Below, piece by piece: positions 16,158-23,834 of a stretch of DNA of 45,856 nucleotides. The first letter of the stretch is position 1. Every line of letters starts with the position of its first letter. The notes below the pieces were generated by a model, which was not told the origin of the DNA, made no database searches, and worked only from the letters and a program-made list of their open reading frames with translations. The stretch is from M3 sp964637445 (GTDB lineage Bacteria > Bacteroidota > Bacteroidia > Bacteroidales > Muribaculaceae). The DNA lies in NCBI GenBank assembly GCA_964637445.1, contig CAZWWS010000014.1, positions 1 through 45,856 of the forward strand, read 5' to 3'. Both the position numbers and the translations under genes were made by a program.

Positions 16158-16688
16158 ATGAAAATTGCAGTATATTGCTCATCACGAGATAAAATAGATG
16201 AAACATACAAAGACGATGCTGCTCTGATAGGGAAGCGTATCGGTATGTCCGGAGCACACCTCGTGTATGGTGGCATAGGAAAAGGATTGATGCGCATAGT
16301 GGCATCGCAGGTGCGTAGTGCCGGTGGACGAGTGGTAGGCGTGGTGCCTATCTCGCGCAAAGCTATGGCAAATAAAGACAACACCGACACTATATTGGCG
16401 CGAGACCTCAACGACCGCAAAAGTCGCATGATGTTGCTTGGCGACGCCTTTGTTGTACTTCCCGGTGGATATGGCACTCTCGATGAACTGATTTCTACAT
16501 TTTCATTTCTCACTTTTACAGGCGACACAAGCAAGCGCATCGTGGTAATAAATCGCGATGGAATATTCGACCCGATACTCGCTCAATTGCGACTGATGGC
16601 TTCGCGAGGACTTTTAGATGAGAAGGCTATCGGCTGTCTGTCGGAGGTGAGTGATGGCGAAGAATGTTGCCGTGTGCTTGGAATATAG
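16158..16688 (+). CDS. LOG-family (TIGR00730) nucleotide phosphoribohydrolase
   Basis: A 176-residue Rossmann-fold protein of the LOG/lysine-decarboxylase-like family. The defining motif PGGYGTLDEL is at 102-111, preceded by DRKSRMM (86-92), and VYGGIGKGLM (37-46) forms the phosphate-binding loop. Family members cleave nucleoside 5'-monophosphates, with cytokinin ribotides the best-known substrate, into free base and ribose 5-phosphate; in gut bacteria the role is probably purine salvage or house-cleaning. The length is typical. The gene lies 55 bp before the adenosyltransferase gene and may be co-transcribed with it. Confidence 0.9.
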   Translation: MKIAVYCSSRDKIDETYKDDAALIGKRIGMSGAHLVYGGIGKGLMRIVASQVRSAGGRVVGVVPISRKAMANKDNTDTILARDLNDRKSRMMLLGDAFVVLPGGYGTLDELISTFSFLTFTGDTSKRIVVINRDGIFDPILAQLRLMASRGLLDEKAIGCLSEVSDGEECCRVLGI

Positions 16689-16743
16689 CAGACAATTATT
16701 TTGAAAACTCTACAATAAAAAAACATAGAAAGGAGAATTTGCA

Positions 16744-17307
16744 ATGAAGAAAAGTAATATCTACACAGCTACAGGCGATGCCGGAGCAACCTCTTTGGTA
16801 GGCGGCAAGCGCGTGAAGAAAAACGATATTCGCATCGAAGCCTACGGCTCGGTTGATGAGCTTAATGCCCGCATCGGTCATCTATGCACATCGGCTCATA
16901 TCACAGCCGACTTTGTCGATACATTTATATATATACAAAACAAACTTTTCAATATCGGAGCCTATCTTGCTACCGACAATCCCGAAAACAATATTACCGA
17001 GGCTCGCGGATTGACATTCGACGACATTCAAAAAATCGAGAGCAAAATCGATGTTATCGATGCCGAATTGCCTCCGGTCAACAATTTTGTGCTTCCCGGT
17101 GGAACCCACGTGTCGGCCTTGGCTCATGTGTGTCGCACAATGTGTCGCCGTTGCGAACGTCGCATCGTGGCTCTTGCAGAGACTACCTATGTCGATCCCA
17201 ACGTGTTGAAGTTTGTCAACCGTTTGTCGGATTTCTTGTTCGTTTTTGCTCGCTACGACAATGTCAGCAACCAAGTAGATGAAATATTTTGGAATAAAGA
17301 TTGTTGA
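16744..17307 (+). CDS. Cob(I)alamin adenosyltransferase, PduO type
   Basis: A 187-residue ATP:corrinoid adenosyltransferase, which moves the adenosyl group of ATP to cob(I)alamin to make coenzyme B12. The N-terminal ATP-binding signature IYTATGDAGATSLVGGKRV (6-24) is followed by RIEAYGSVDELNARIG. The C-terminal block VCRTMCRRCERRIVAL with its conserved arginines and the NRLSDFLFVFAR segment complete the family pattern. A purine-rich AAAGGAGA precedes the ATG at 16744. No B12 riboswitch or mutase gene is visible, but the window also encodes MeaB, the helper of B12-dependent methylmalonyl-CoA mutase, so the two may serve the same pathway. Confidence 0.95.
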   Translation: MKKSNIYTATGDAGATSLVGGKRVKKNDIRIEAYGSVDELNARIGHLCTSAHITADFVDTFIYIQNKLFNIGAYLATDNPENNITEARGLTFDDIQKIESKIDVIDAELPPVNNFVLPGGTHVSALAHVCRTMCRRCERRIVALAETTYVDPNVLKFVNRLSDFLFVFARYDNVSNQVDEIFWNKDC

Positions 17308-17330
17308 TACAAAATAATACGCTATATTTG
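17301..17330 (+). promoter_or_regulatory. Promoter of the DUF2795 gene
   Basis: TTG (17301-17303), 19 bp, then TATATTTG (17323-17330). The -33 element overlaps the stop codon of the adenosyltransferase gene. The leader is about 40 nt. Confidence 0.7.
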
Positions 17331-17375
17331 CGGTCAAATTAAAATTCAACGATCATATTATCAAAAAATACCATT

Positions 17376-17597
17376 ATGTACTGGACATTGGAATTAGCAT
17401 CAAAGCTTGAGGACGCTCCTTGGCCCGCAACAAAAGAAGAACTTATCGACTATGCCATGCGCTCAGGCGCACCATTGGAAGTGATAGAAAACCTTCAAGA
17501 GATGGAAGACGAAGGCGAAACCTACGAATGCATCGAAGATATTTGGCCCGACTATCCCAGCAAAGAAGATTTTTTCTTCGACGAAGAGGAATATTAA
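17376..17597 (+). CDS. DUF2795 family small acidic protein
   Basis: A 73-residue acidic protein starting MYWTLELASKLEDAPWPATK, then ELIDYAMRSGAPLEVIENLQ and ending in WPDYPSKEDFFFDEEEY. This pattern is strongly conserved across Bacteroidetes as DUF2795; the N-terminal YWTLELASKLEDAPWPATKEEL resembles a small helical fold. Function is not known. It has its own consensus promoter and a very strong terminator, so it is a one-gene transcript and probably abundant. Confidence 0.85.
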   Translation: MYWTLELASKLEDAPWPATKEELIDYAMRSGAPLEVIENLQEMEDEGETYECIEDIWPDYPSKEDFFFDEEEY

Positions 17598-17626
17598 AAG
17601 CCTTAGAATAGGTCAAACAATTTAAT

Positions 17627-17673
17627 ATCAGCGCGATAAACAAAGATGATTTGTTTGTCGCGCTGATGTTTTC
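17627..17673 (+). terminator. Strong intrinsic terminator after the DUF2795 gene
   Basis: 18-bp arms ATCAGCGCGATAAACAAA (17627-17644) and TTTGTTTGTCGCGCTGAT (17650-17667) with a single T-G wobble and a 5-nt loop, followed by GTTTTC. Confidence 0.85.
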
Positions 17674-17716
17674 GACAAGTATTTTGTAGCGTTGAAATTT
17701 ATTAATGTATAAGTGC

Positions 17717-17747
17717 TTGATAATTGCTCGTATGACGCTTAATTTTG
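17717..17747 (+). promoter_or_regulatory. Retained promoter of the DUF1848 pseudogene
   Basis: TTG (17717-17719), 20 bp, then TAATTTTG (17740-17747). The promoter is intact although the gene it serves is broken. Confidence 0.6.
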
Positions 17748-17771
17748 CAGTGAATATTAATGGATGCAGAT

Positions 17772-18098
17772 ATGAAGCATGGCACAATAAATATTGATAC
17801 GGAAAATTGTTTGCAAGTAGTTGCGCAAGCTCCGGTGGTAGTTTCAGCAAGTAGGGCTACTGACATTCCTGCATTTTAGGCTGATTGGTTTTTTGACCGA
17901 TTGAAGAAAGAATATGTCAAGTGGCGAAATCCATATAGTGGTAAAGATAGCTATATCTCGTTTGCTAAAACGCGTTTTATTGTCTTTTGGTCAAAAAATC
18001 CGGCACCATTGTTAGCATACCTTCCGCAACTTAAAAAGATGGGAATCGGATGTTACATACATCTCTCCAATCTCAGCATTGGTCAACTATACCCATAA
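17772..18098 (+). pseudogene. DUF1848 protein, nonsense-mutated and truncated
   Basis: Read through, the frame gives an opening MKHGTINIDTENCLQVVAQA, then VVVSASRATDIPAF, a TAG stop (17877-17879), and ADWFFDRLKKEYVKWRNPYS followed by TRFIVFWSKNPAPLLAYLPQ and MGIGCYIH. This is the N-terminal third of DUF1848, whose members read SASRxTDIPAFYxxWF at this point, so the TAG replaces a Tyr codon. Family members continue for about 200 more residues with radical-SAM-like barrel features; here homology stops after GCYIH and the frame ends at 18098. With both a nonsense codon and a lost C-terminus, the gene is dead. The Met at 17760 is an alternative start. Confidence 0.8.
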
Positions 18099-18152
18099 CC
18101 AAAATTCGTTATAAGGTTAAGATATGAGGATAATAATTTGAAAAATTATCAT

Positions 18153-18160
18153 TATATTTG
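18153..18160 (+). promoter_or_regulatory. -7 box upstream of the DUF3791 remnant
   Basis: TATATTTG matches the consensus, 40 bp before the ATG at 18200. No -33 element at the right distance was found. Confidence 0.4.
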
Positions 18161-18199
18161 CGGAAACAGATGGAGTAAGTTTTGTTATAGATAGTAATT

Positions 18200-18417
18200 A
18201 TGGATAACGATTATAAAATTCCATACATAAATGCTTGTATTAGAGCTTTTGCCAAACGATTTAAGCTCTCGATGCAAAGTGCGTTTGAGTACTTTTATCA
18301 TTCAAGGGTATTCAATTCCTAATAGAGTTTTACGAGATTGAGCATTTGCAGTCAATAGATGATGCAGTGGATGATTTGATCGTTTGCTGTCAAAATAATG
18401 GAGGAACTCTCCGATGA
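18200..18417 (+). pseudogene. DUF3791 protein with a one-base frameshift
   Basis: The first frame reads MDNDYKIPYINACIRAFAKR, then FKLSMQSAFEYFYH; after about 18299-18305 the homology jumps frame to KGIQFLIEFYEIEHLQSIDD and AVDDLIVCCQNNGGTLR, ending at TGA 18415-18417. Both halves match the DUF3791 pattern (eafnYL, then kGidfLieyYeieHtqsiddavdDl). The whole is one base short of a 73-codon gene, which fits loss of a single T in the CATTCAAG stretch. DUF3791 genes usually precede DUF3990 genes with an ATGA overlap, and exactly that overlap is preserved here. Confidence 0.8.
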
Positions 18418-18437
18418 AACTATATCATGGTAAATAG
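18414..18437 (+). pseudogene. DUF3990 gene stub
   Basis: ATG overlapping the DUF3791 stop opens MKLYHGK and then meets TAG. DUF3990 proteins, of ADP-ribosyltransferase-like fold, typically begin M(K/I)LYHGS, so this is the first six codons of that gene; nothing resembling the remaining 150 or so residues follows. It supports decay of a DUF3791-DUF3990 pair. Confidence 0.65.
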
Positions 18438-18468
18438 TGAGGGCGGCGCCGGTTGGCGTCGCCCTCGC
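18437..18468. terminator. GC-rich hairpin between the DUF3990 stub and the DUF805 gene
   Basis: Arms GTGAGGGCGGCGCC (18437-18450) and GGCGTCGCCCTCGC (18455-18468) pair over 14 bp with one mismatch and a GGTT loop. It lies 24 bp past the DUF805 stop. T-tracts are poor on both strands, so it may act as a transcript-end stabiliser. Confidence 0.5.
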
Positions 18469-18491
18469 TTGTTGAGTGAATGAATCGTAGA

Positions 18492-18869
18492 TTACTCTTG
18501 TCCGGGAACAGCTCCGAAGCGGTTAGCTGCGGGTTCGCTGTCTTTAATTGCCCATATAATCCAAATGATGAAACCTACCAAAGGAATGAAGTTGATGAAC
18601 CACCAACCACCGGCTTTACCGGTGTCGTGCATACGACGCCAAGATACAGCCAAAGTGGGAACAAGCACAGCCAATGAGATAAGCCAGCCTACGAAAGGAA
18701 TGCAGTTGGCAACTGCATTAACAATGACACTGAAAAGGAAGAACCACCAGTATTCTGCCTTTGTAGCGCGACCATTGAAGTCTGCAAACTTGTTTAGACC
18801 AACCTTGATTGCGTCAACAAACCCGATGTTTTGGGGGTTTACGTTGGGAGTAGTTTCAAAATTAAACAT
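18492..18869 (-). CDS. DUF805 family inner-membrane protein
   Basis: A 125-residue membrane protein. The start is the Met at 18869 (MFNFETTPNVNPQNIGFVDA); a longer frame from 18995 would include the promoter region. The DUF805 signature is clear: FNGRATKAEYWWFFLF, then a hydrophobic pair, AVSWRRMHDTGKAGGWWFIN and a last helix LVGFIIWIIWAIKDSEPAAN. Such proteins (YhaH/YhaI-like) have three or four transmembrane segments and no known activity. It is transcribed alone from a promoter at 18943-18973. Confidence 0.9.
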   Translation of the reverse strand: MFNFETTPNVNPQNIGFVDAIKVGLNKFADFNGRATKAEYWWFFLFSVIVNAVANCIPFVGWLISLAVLVPTLAVSWRRMHDTGKAGGWWFINFIPLVGFIIWIIWAIKDSEPAANRFGAVPGQE

Positions 18870-18942
18870 AATGTAATGATTAATAAGTAAATAGTAAGTG
18901 AATAGAGAACTAATATCTCTCTGAATAATGCATATTCGAGTG

Positions 18943-18973
18943 CAAATATAAAATAAAATTTCCATTTGTGAAA
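18943..18973 (-). promoter_or_regulatory. Promoter of the DUF805 gene
   Basis: On the minus strand TATATTTG (18943-18950) with TTTC 19 bp upstream (18970-18973). The leader is about 70 nt. Confidence 0.55.
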
Positions 18974-19029
18974 ATTTCTCAAAATTTTTCAACAAATAGC
19001 ATGGCTTGAAATAATGTGTTGCTCAAAAA

Positions 19030-19060
19030 TTGAGGGTATGGAAAAAAATCACTAAATTTG
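19030..19060 (+). promoter_or_regulatory. Promoter of pheT-yebC
   Basis: TTG (19030-19032), 20 bp, then TAAATTTG (19053-19060). It lies inside the extended open frame upstream of pheT, which supports the internal start at 19120. Confidence 0.65.
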
Positions 19061-19119
19061 CGCGAATTATTGTGGGGCAGAGGGTTTTAATCGCCGATAG
19101 CCTCGAAATCGTATATAAA

Positions 19120-21585
19120 ATGAACATATCATATAACTGGCTTAAACAGTATTTGGATTTCGGGTTGACGCCCGATGAGCTTGCTGCCGCTCTAACTTCT
19201 ATCGGGTTGGAGACCGGAGGCGTTGAAGAAGTTGAATCTGTCCGTGGCGGATTGCGTGGTATCGTGATCGGTAAGGTGCTCACTTGTGTGGAACATCCCA
19301 ATAGCGACCATCTCCATATCACCACTGTCGACCTTGGCAATGGCGAGCCTACTCAAATAGTGTGTGGTGCGCCAAATGTGGCTGCCGGACAGACTGTGGT
19401 TGTGGCTACAGTGGGAACAACTCTCTATGATGGCGATAATGAGTTTCAAATCAAGAAATCAAAAATACGCGGTGTCGAATCGTTTGGTATGATTTGCGCC
19501 GAAGACGAAATCGGCATCGGTACCTCTCACGATGGTATCATCGTGCTCAGCGAAGAGGTAAAGCCCGGCACTCCGGCTGCCGAATATTATAACCTGACGA
19601 GCGATTACGTTCTTGAAGTAGACCTTACACCCAACCGCATCGATGCAGCCTCTCACTATGGCGTGGCTCGCGATTTGAGCGCATGGTTGGCTCGCAACTC
19701 CAAGCCTGCTACGCTTACTCGCCCCGATGTAGAGGCGTTTAAGTCCGACCGTCCGGATGGTGCTATCCCCGTTGAGGTGCTTGATGCAGAGGCATGTCCT
19801 CGCTATGCCGGCGTGACTATTCGTGGCGTGAAAGTAGCTGAGAGTCCGCAGTGGCTCAAGGATCGCTTGGTGGCTATCGGTCAGCGTCCTATCAATAATG
19901 TGGTGGATATTACCAACTACTTGTTGCACTCTATGGGGCAACCGCTCCACTGCTTCGACCTCGACAAGGTGAAGGGCGACAAGATTGTGGTGCGTCAATG
20001 TGCCGAAGGTACACCATTTGTCACTCTTGACGGAGTGGAACGCAAACTTGATGCTCGCGATTTGATGATATGCAATGCCGAAGAGCCGATGTGTATCGCC
20101 GGCGTGTTTGGCGGTCAAGATTCAGGCGTGACCGAAACAGCAACCTCAATATTTCTCGAAAGTGCATATTTCAATCCCACTTCGGTGCGCAAGACTGCTC
20201 GCCGTCACGGATTGAACACCGACGCATCGTTCCGCTTTGAGCGCGGTGTCGACCCCAACAACTGTGTCTATGTGCTCAAACTCGCTGCGTTGATGGTTAA
20301 GGAGCTTGCCGGTGGTGAAATCTGCGGTGATGTTGTCGACTTCTATCCTTCGGAGATAAAACCGTTCCCGGTTACTCTCTCTTACGAATATGTCAACAAC
20401 CTTATAGGCAAGGAAATCGCTCCCACTGAGATTGATGCAATTCTTGCATCGCTTGAAATCGAAATCACGGCTCGTCGTGATGGCGAAATAGACCTTCTTG
20501 TGCCTACCTATCGCGTAGACGTGCAGCGTCCGTGCGATGTGGTGGAAGATGTGCTTCGCATCTATGGCTACAATAACATAGAGTTTGGCTCTACACTCAA
20601 ATCGAGCTTGCAAGTGAAGTCAATGACCGATATGGCCAACGACCTTTGCAAATTGATTTCAGAGCAGCTCACTGCTACCGGTTTCAATGAAATATTAAAT
20701 AACTCGCTCTCTGCCGAGGCTTACTATGCAGATCTTGAGCAATATCCCGCAGCCAATTGTGTGAAACTGCTCAATCCGTTGAGCAATGACCTCAACGTGA
20801 TGCGTCAGACTTTGCTCTTCGGCGGACTGGAATCAATCGAACACAATGTCAATCGTCGCAATGGCGATTTGATGATGTATGAGTTTGGCAATGTCTATCA
20901 ATATAACCCCCAAGCAGAGTCTACAACCGAAGCTCCGCTTGCACCCTATAGCGAAAGTTCTCACTTGGCTCTTTGGCTCACCGGCAATATTCGCCGTGGC
21001 AATTGGGCGCGTCAGGCCGAAGCTGCTACAATCTATGACCTAAAGGCTATTGTAGCCAACATCCTTGTGCGCTTGGGCATCTCAGCCGCAGAGCTTAAGC
21101 TCACGCAAGGCAAGAGCGAAATTTTTAGCGCATCGCTCGATATTGCTACTCGTTCGGGCAAGACTATCGGCGCGATGGGTGTTGTATCGAAAAAGTTGTT
21201 GAAACGTCATGACATCCGCCAAGAAGTGCTATATGCCGAACTCGATTGGAAAGCGCTTGTGAAGCTCGCTGCCAAGAAGAAGGTTACCTACGCTCCGCTG
21301 CCGAAAACTCAGCCGGTAGAGCGCGACCTTGCATTGCTCATCGACAAGGCTGTGACAATGGAACAGGTTGAAGCAGTGATTCGCGAAAGCGAACGCCGCC
21401 TTCTCCGCTCGGTAGAGCTGTTCGACGTCTATGAGGGCAAAAACCTCGAAGCCGGCAAGAAGTCGTATGCGGTGTCCATCACATTGCAAGACGACGAAAA
21501 GACTCTCCAAGACAAGCAGATTGAAGCTGTGATGAACAAAGTCATCGCTAATCTACAGAAGCGTCTTGGCGCACAACTCCGATAA
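19120..21585 (+). CDS. pheT: Phenylalanyl-tRNA synthetase beta subunit
   Basis: An 821-residue beta chain of the alpha2-beta2 synthetase that charges tRNA-Phe. The start at 19120 gives the usual MNISYNWLKQYLDFGLTPDE; the frame continues upstream to 19030 but the promoter lies there. Domains in order: a tRNA-binding EMAP-like domain (about 40-155, with HPNSDHLHITTVDLGNG), B3/B4 with the editing site (about 215-400), B5 (about 405-475), the core synthetase-like domain (to about 700) and a C-terminal ferredoxin-fold anticodon-binding domain (FDVYEGKNLEAGKKSYAVSI). The length is standard. pheS is not adjacent. yebC follows after 31 bp. Confidence 0.97.
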   Translation: MNISYNWLKQYLDFGLTPDELAAALTSIGLETGGVEEVESVRGGLRGIVIGKVLTCVEHPNSDHLHITTVDLGNGEPTQIVCGAPNVAAGQTVVVATVGTTLYDGDNEFQIKKSKIRGVESFGMICAEDEIGIGTSHDGIIVLSEEVKPGTPAAEYYNLTSDYVLEVDLTPNRIDAASHYGVARDLSAWLARNSKPATLTRPDVEAFKSDRPDGAIPVEVLDAEACPRYAGVTIRGVKVAESPQWLKDRLVAIGQRPINNVVDITNYLLHSMGQPLHCFDLDKVKGDKIVVRQCAEGTPFVTLDGVERKLDARDLMICNAEEPMCIAGVFGGQDSGVTETATSIFLESAYFNPTSVRKTARRHGLNTDASFRFERGVDPNNCVYVLKLAALMVKELAGGEICGDVVDFYPSEIKPFPVTLSYEYVNNLIGKEIAPTEIDAILASLEIEITARRDGEIDLLVPTYRVDVQRPCDVVEDVLRIYGYNNIEFGSTLKSSLQVKSMTDMANDLCKLISEQLTATGFNEILNNSLSAEAYYADLEQYPAANCVKLLNPLSNDLNVMRQTLLFGGLESIEHNVNRRNGDLMMYEFGNVYQYNPQAESTTEAPLAPYSESSHLALWLTGNIRRGNWARQAEAATIYDLKAIVANILVRLGISAAELKLTQGKSEIFSASLDIATRSGKTIGAMGVVSKKLLKRHDIRQEVLYAELDWKALVKLAAKKKVTYAPLPKTQPVERDLALLIDKAVTMEQVEAVIRESERRLLRSVELFDVYEGKNLEAGKKSYAVSITLQDDEKTLQDKQIEAVMNKVIANLQKRLGAQLR

Positions 21586-21616
21586 TATTTAATACAATAA
21601 ATAATAAGAAACTACA

Positions 21617-22342
21617 ATGGGAAGAGCTTTTGAATATCGTAAAGCAAGAAAACTCAAACGTTGGGGTAATATGTCGCGTACATTTACCCGCATAGGTAAG
21701 GAAATCACCATCGCCGTTAAGGCAAGTGGCCCCGATCCCTCTACCAACCCTCGCCTCCGCGTGTTGATGCAGAATGCCAAGGCCGCCAACATGCCTAAAG
21801 ACACCGTAGAACGTGCTATCAAGAAAGCTACCGATAAGGATGCCGGCGACTACAAGGAAATCGTATATGAAGGATACGGACCTTTCGGTATTGCTATCGT
21901 GGTAGAAGCCGCTACCGACAACAATACTCGTACTGTGGCAAACGTGCGCTCTTACTTCAACAAGCATGGCGGTTCGCTTGGTACTTCAGGCTCGTTGACT
22001 TTCTTGTTTGATCACAAATGTGTATTCCACATCAAGCCGAAAGATGGCGTGTCGATCGAAGATCTCGAACTCGAACTTATCGACTATGGCGTAGACGAAC
22101 TCGAAGCCGATGATGAGGAAATCGTACTCTATGGCGCGTTCGAAGAGTATTCAAATATCCAGAAGTATCTCGAAGAAGCTGAATACGAAATCGTAAGTGC
22201 CGAGTTTGAGCGTATCCCCAATGACCTCAAAGAGGTGAACGAAGAACAACGTGCTCAAATCGAAAAACTTCTCGAAAAGTTTGAAGACGACGAAGACGTA
22301 CAAAACGTATTCCATAACATGAAGGACGACGATTCCGAATAA
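21617..22342 (+). CDS. yebC: YebC/PmpR family protein
   Basis: A 241-residue protein of the YebC/TACO1 family. The start MGRAFEYRKARKLKRWGNMS and the block GPDPSTNPRLRVLMQNAKAA are hallmarks, followed by the central GYGPFGIAIVVEAATDNNTR strand region. Older work describes some members as DNA-binding regulators; newer work ties the family to translation, helping ribosomes through difficult peptide stretches. Which applies here cannot be told from sequence. Co-transcribed with pheT, which fits a translation role. Confidence 0.95.
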   Translation: MGRAFEYRKARKLKRWGNMSRTFTRIGKEITIAVKASGPDPSTNPRLRVLMQNAKAANMPKDTVERAIKKATDKDAGDYKEIVYEGYGPFGIAIVVEAATDNNTRTVANVRSYFNKHGGSLGTSGSLTFLFDHKCVFHIKPKDGVSIEDLELELIDYGVDELEADDEEIVLYGAFEEYSNIQKYLEEAEYEIVSAEFERIPNDLKEVNEEQRAQIEKLLEKFEDDEDVQNVFHNMKDDDSE

Positions 22343-22369
22343 TCGCCTCATTTCAAAAGTTATAAAAAC

Positions 22370-22416
22370 AACAACGAGCGCAATGCCATCTGTGTATTGC
22401 GCTCGTTGTTATTTTA
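22370..22416. terminator. Bidirectional terminator between yebC and the permease gene
   Basis: Perfect 15-bp arms AACAACGAGCGCAAT (22370-22384) and ATTGCGCTCGTTGTT (22396-22410) with an 11-nt loop, followed on the plus strand by ATTTTA. Confidence 0.8.
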
Positions 22417-22430
22417 TATAGTCGGCTCTT

Positions 22431-23717
22431 TTATATGAGGAATTTCAGCAGGAAGAATGCTGCCAAAATATACATACCGATCGAGAGCTTCTTGAAGTTG
22501 CCACAAAGCAAGTTGATTATCACATAGCTGAGATGTCCTAATACGATACCATCCGAGATGCTATACGACAATGGCATAAATATGATGCACACAAATGCCG
22601 GAATAGCTTCCGAGAAGTCGGAGAAATCAATCCTGGTCATCGATGCGATCATCATCACGCCCACGAGCACAAGTGCAGGAGCGGTTGCCGATGCAGGGAT
22701 AGAGAGAAAGAATGGAGCAAGGAACAAGGCCAAGACGAAGCATATTGATGTTGCAAACGCTGTCAGTCCGCTACGTCCACCTACTTCTACTCCGGCTGCA
22801 CTTTCTACAAATGTGGTGACGGTGCTTGTACCCAATATGGCTCCTCCGGTTGTTCCAATAGCGTCGACGAGGAATGCTTGCTTGAGGCGAGGTATTTTGC
22901 CGTCTTTGTCGATCATGTTGGCGCGAGTTGTCACTCCGATTATTGTGCCGATAGTGTCAAACAGGTCAACAAACAAGAACGTGAATACGATGATAATCAT
23001 ATCTTGAGTGAAAATCTTGTCCCATTCAAATTGGAAGAATATCGGCTCAATCGGTGGAGGAGTGCTGAATATTCCGGTGAGCTTGGTGACGCCCATAGGT
23101 ATGCCGATGATTGTGGTGGCGAGAATCCCTATCAGCAAAGCTCCTTTTACCTTTTTTACAAGAAGTACCGAAGAGAGAATGATGCCGATGATTCCTAATA
23201 GCGCAGGACCTTGAATGATATTACCAAGGCTTACGAGTGTGGAGTCGTTGTTAATGATGATTTCAGAATTCTTCAAGCCGATAAATGCTATATAGATACC
23301 AATACCGGCACTGATGGCTTTCTTGAGCGAATCGGGTATCAGATACACCAATTGCTCTCGTAGGTTGGTGACCGTGAGCAAGATAAATAATAGACCTTCA
23401 ATGAATACTGCTGTCAAGGCAAATTGCCATGAGTAGCCCATCACCATGCACACTGTGTAGGCAAAGAATGCGTTAAGTCCCATGCCGGGGGCTAATGCAA
23501 ACGGAAGCTTGGCGTACACTGCCATTAACAATGTGGTCACGGCAGAGATAACGACTGTGGTAGTAAACAATGCCCCTTTGTCCATGCCTGTTTCTCCCAA
23601 AATATTAGGATTTACGGCTAAGATGTAGGCCATGGTGAGGAATGTGGTGATTCCTGCCATAATCTCTGTACGGATAGTCGACGTTTTCGGGTCAAATCCG
23701 AATAATTTCTTAAGCAT
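22431..23717 (-). CDS. NCS2 family purine permease (AzgA/PbuG-like)
   Basis: A 428-residue inner-membrane transporter with 12 or more hydrophobic segments. It matches the AzgA branch of NCS2 carriers: TEIMAGITTFLTMAYILAVN at the N-terminus, then the LAPGMGLNAFFAYTV motif, LKKAISAGIGIYIAFIGLKN, and the FLFVDLFDTIGTIIGV and GTSTVTTFVESAAGVEVGGR segments near the substrate site. Branch members take up adenine, guanine or hypoxanthine with protons. It is transcribed alone, divergently from the MscS-type channel. Substrate preference cannot be read from sequence. Confidence 0.93.
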   Translation of the reverse strand: MLKKLFGFDPKTSTIRTEIMAGITTFLTMAYILAVNPNILGETGMDKGALFTTTVVISAVTTLLMAVYAKLPFALAPGMGLNAFFAYTVCMVMGYSWQFALTAVFIEGLLFILLTVTNLREQLVYLIPDSLKKAISAGIGIYIAFIGLKNSEIIINNDSTLVSLGNIIQGPALLGIIGIILSSVLLVKKVKGALLIGILATTIIGIPMGVTKLTGIFSTPPPIEPIFFQFEWDKIFTQDMIIIVFTFLFVDLFDTIGTIIGVTTRANMIDKDGKIPRLKQAFLVDAIGTTGGAILGTSTVTTFVESAAGVEVGGRSGLTAFATSICFVLALFLAPFFLSIPASATAPALVLVGVMMIASMTRIDFSDFSEAIPAFVCIIFMPLSYSISDGIVLGHLSYVIINLLCGNFKKLSIGMYILAAFFLLKFLI

Positions 23718-23743
23718 GATTTAGATTGGTTAAAATTAAAGTG

Positions 23744-23774
23744 CAAAGGTAGTGGTTTTTCTCGGGAAAATAAA
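23744..23774 (-). promoter_or_regulatory. Promoter of the purine permease gene
   Basis: On the minus strand TACCTTTG (23744-23751) with TTTA 19 bp upstream (23771-23774), a perfect -7 and a 3/4 match at -33. Confidence 0.55.
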
Positions 23775-23834
23775 TTGTAAACGGCAGATAAGTACACTTT
23801 CATTTTTAATTGTTATTTTTGTAGGAGACAAAAT

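Noticed and set aside
16689..16743. Possible B12 riboswitch upstream of the adenosyltransferase gene
   Set aside because: The gap is only 55 bp and has no B12-box-like sequence.
23814..23821. TATTTTTG box before the MscS-type channel gene
   Set aside because: It would place the transcription start only about 7 bp before the ATG, so it is doubtful as the promoter.
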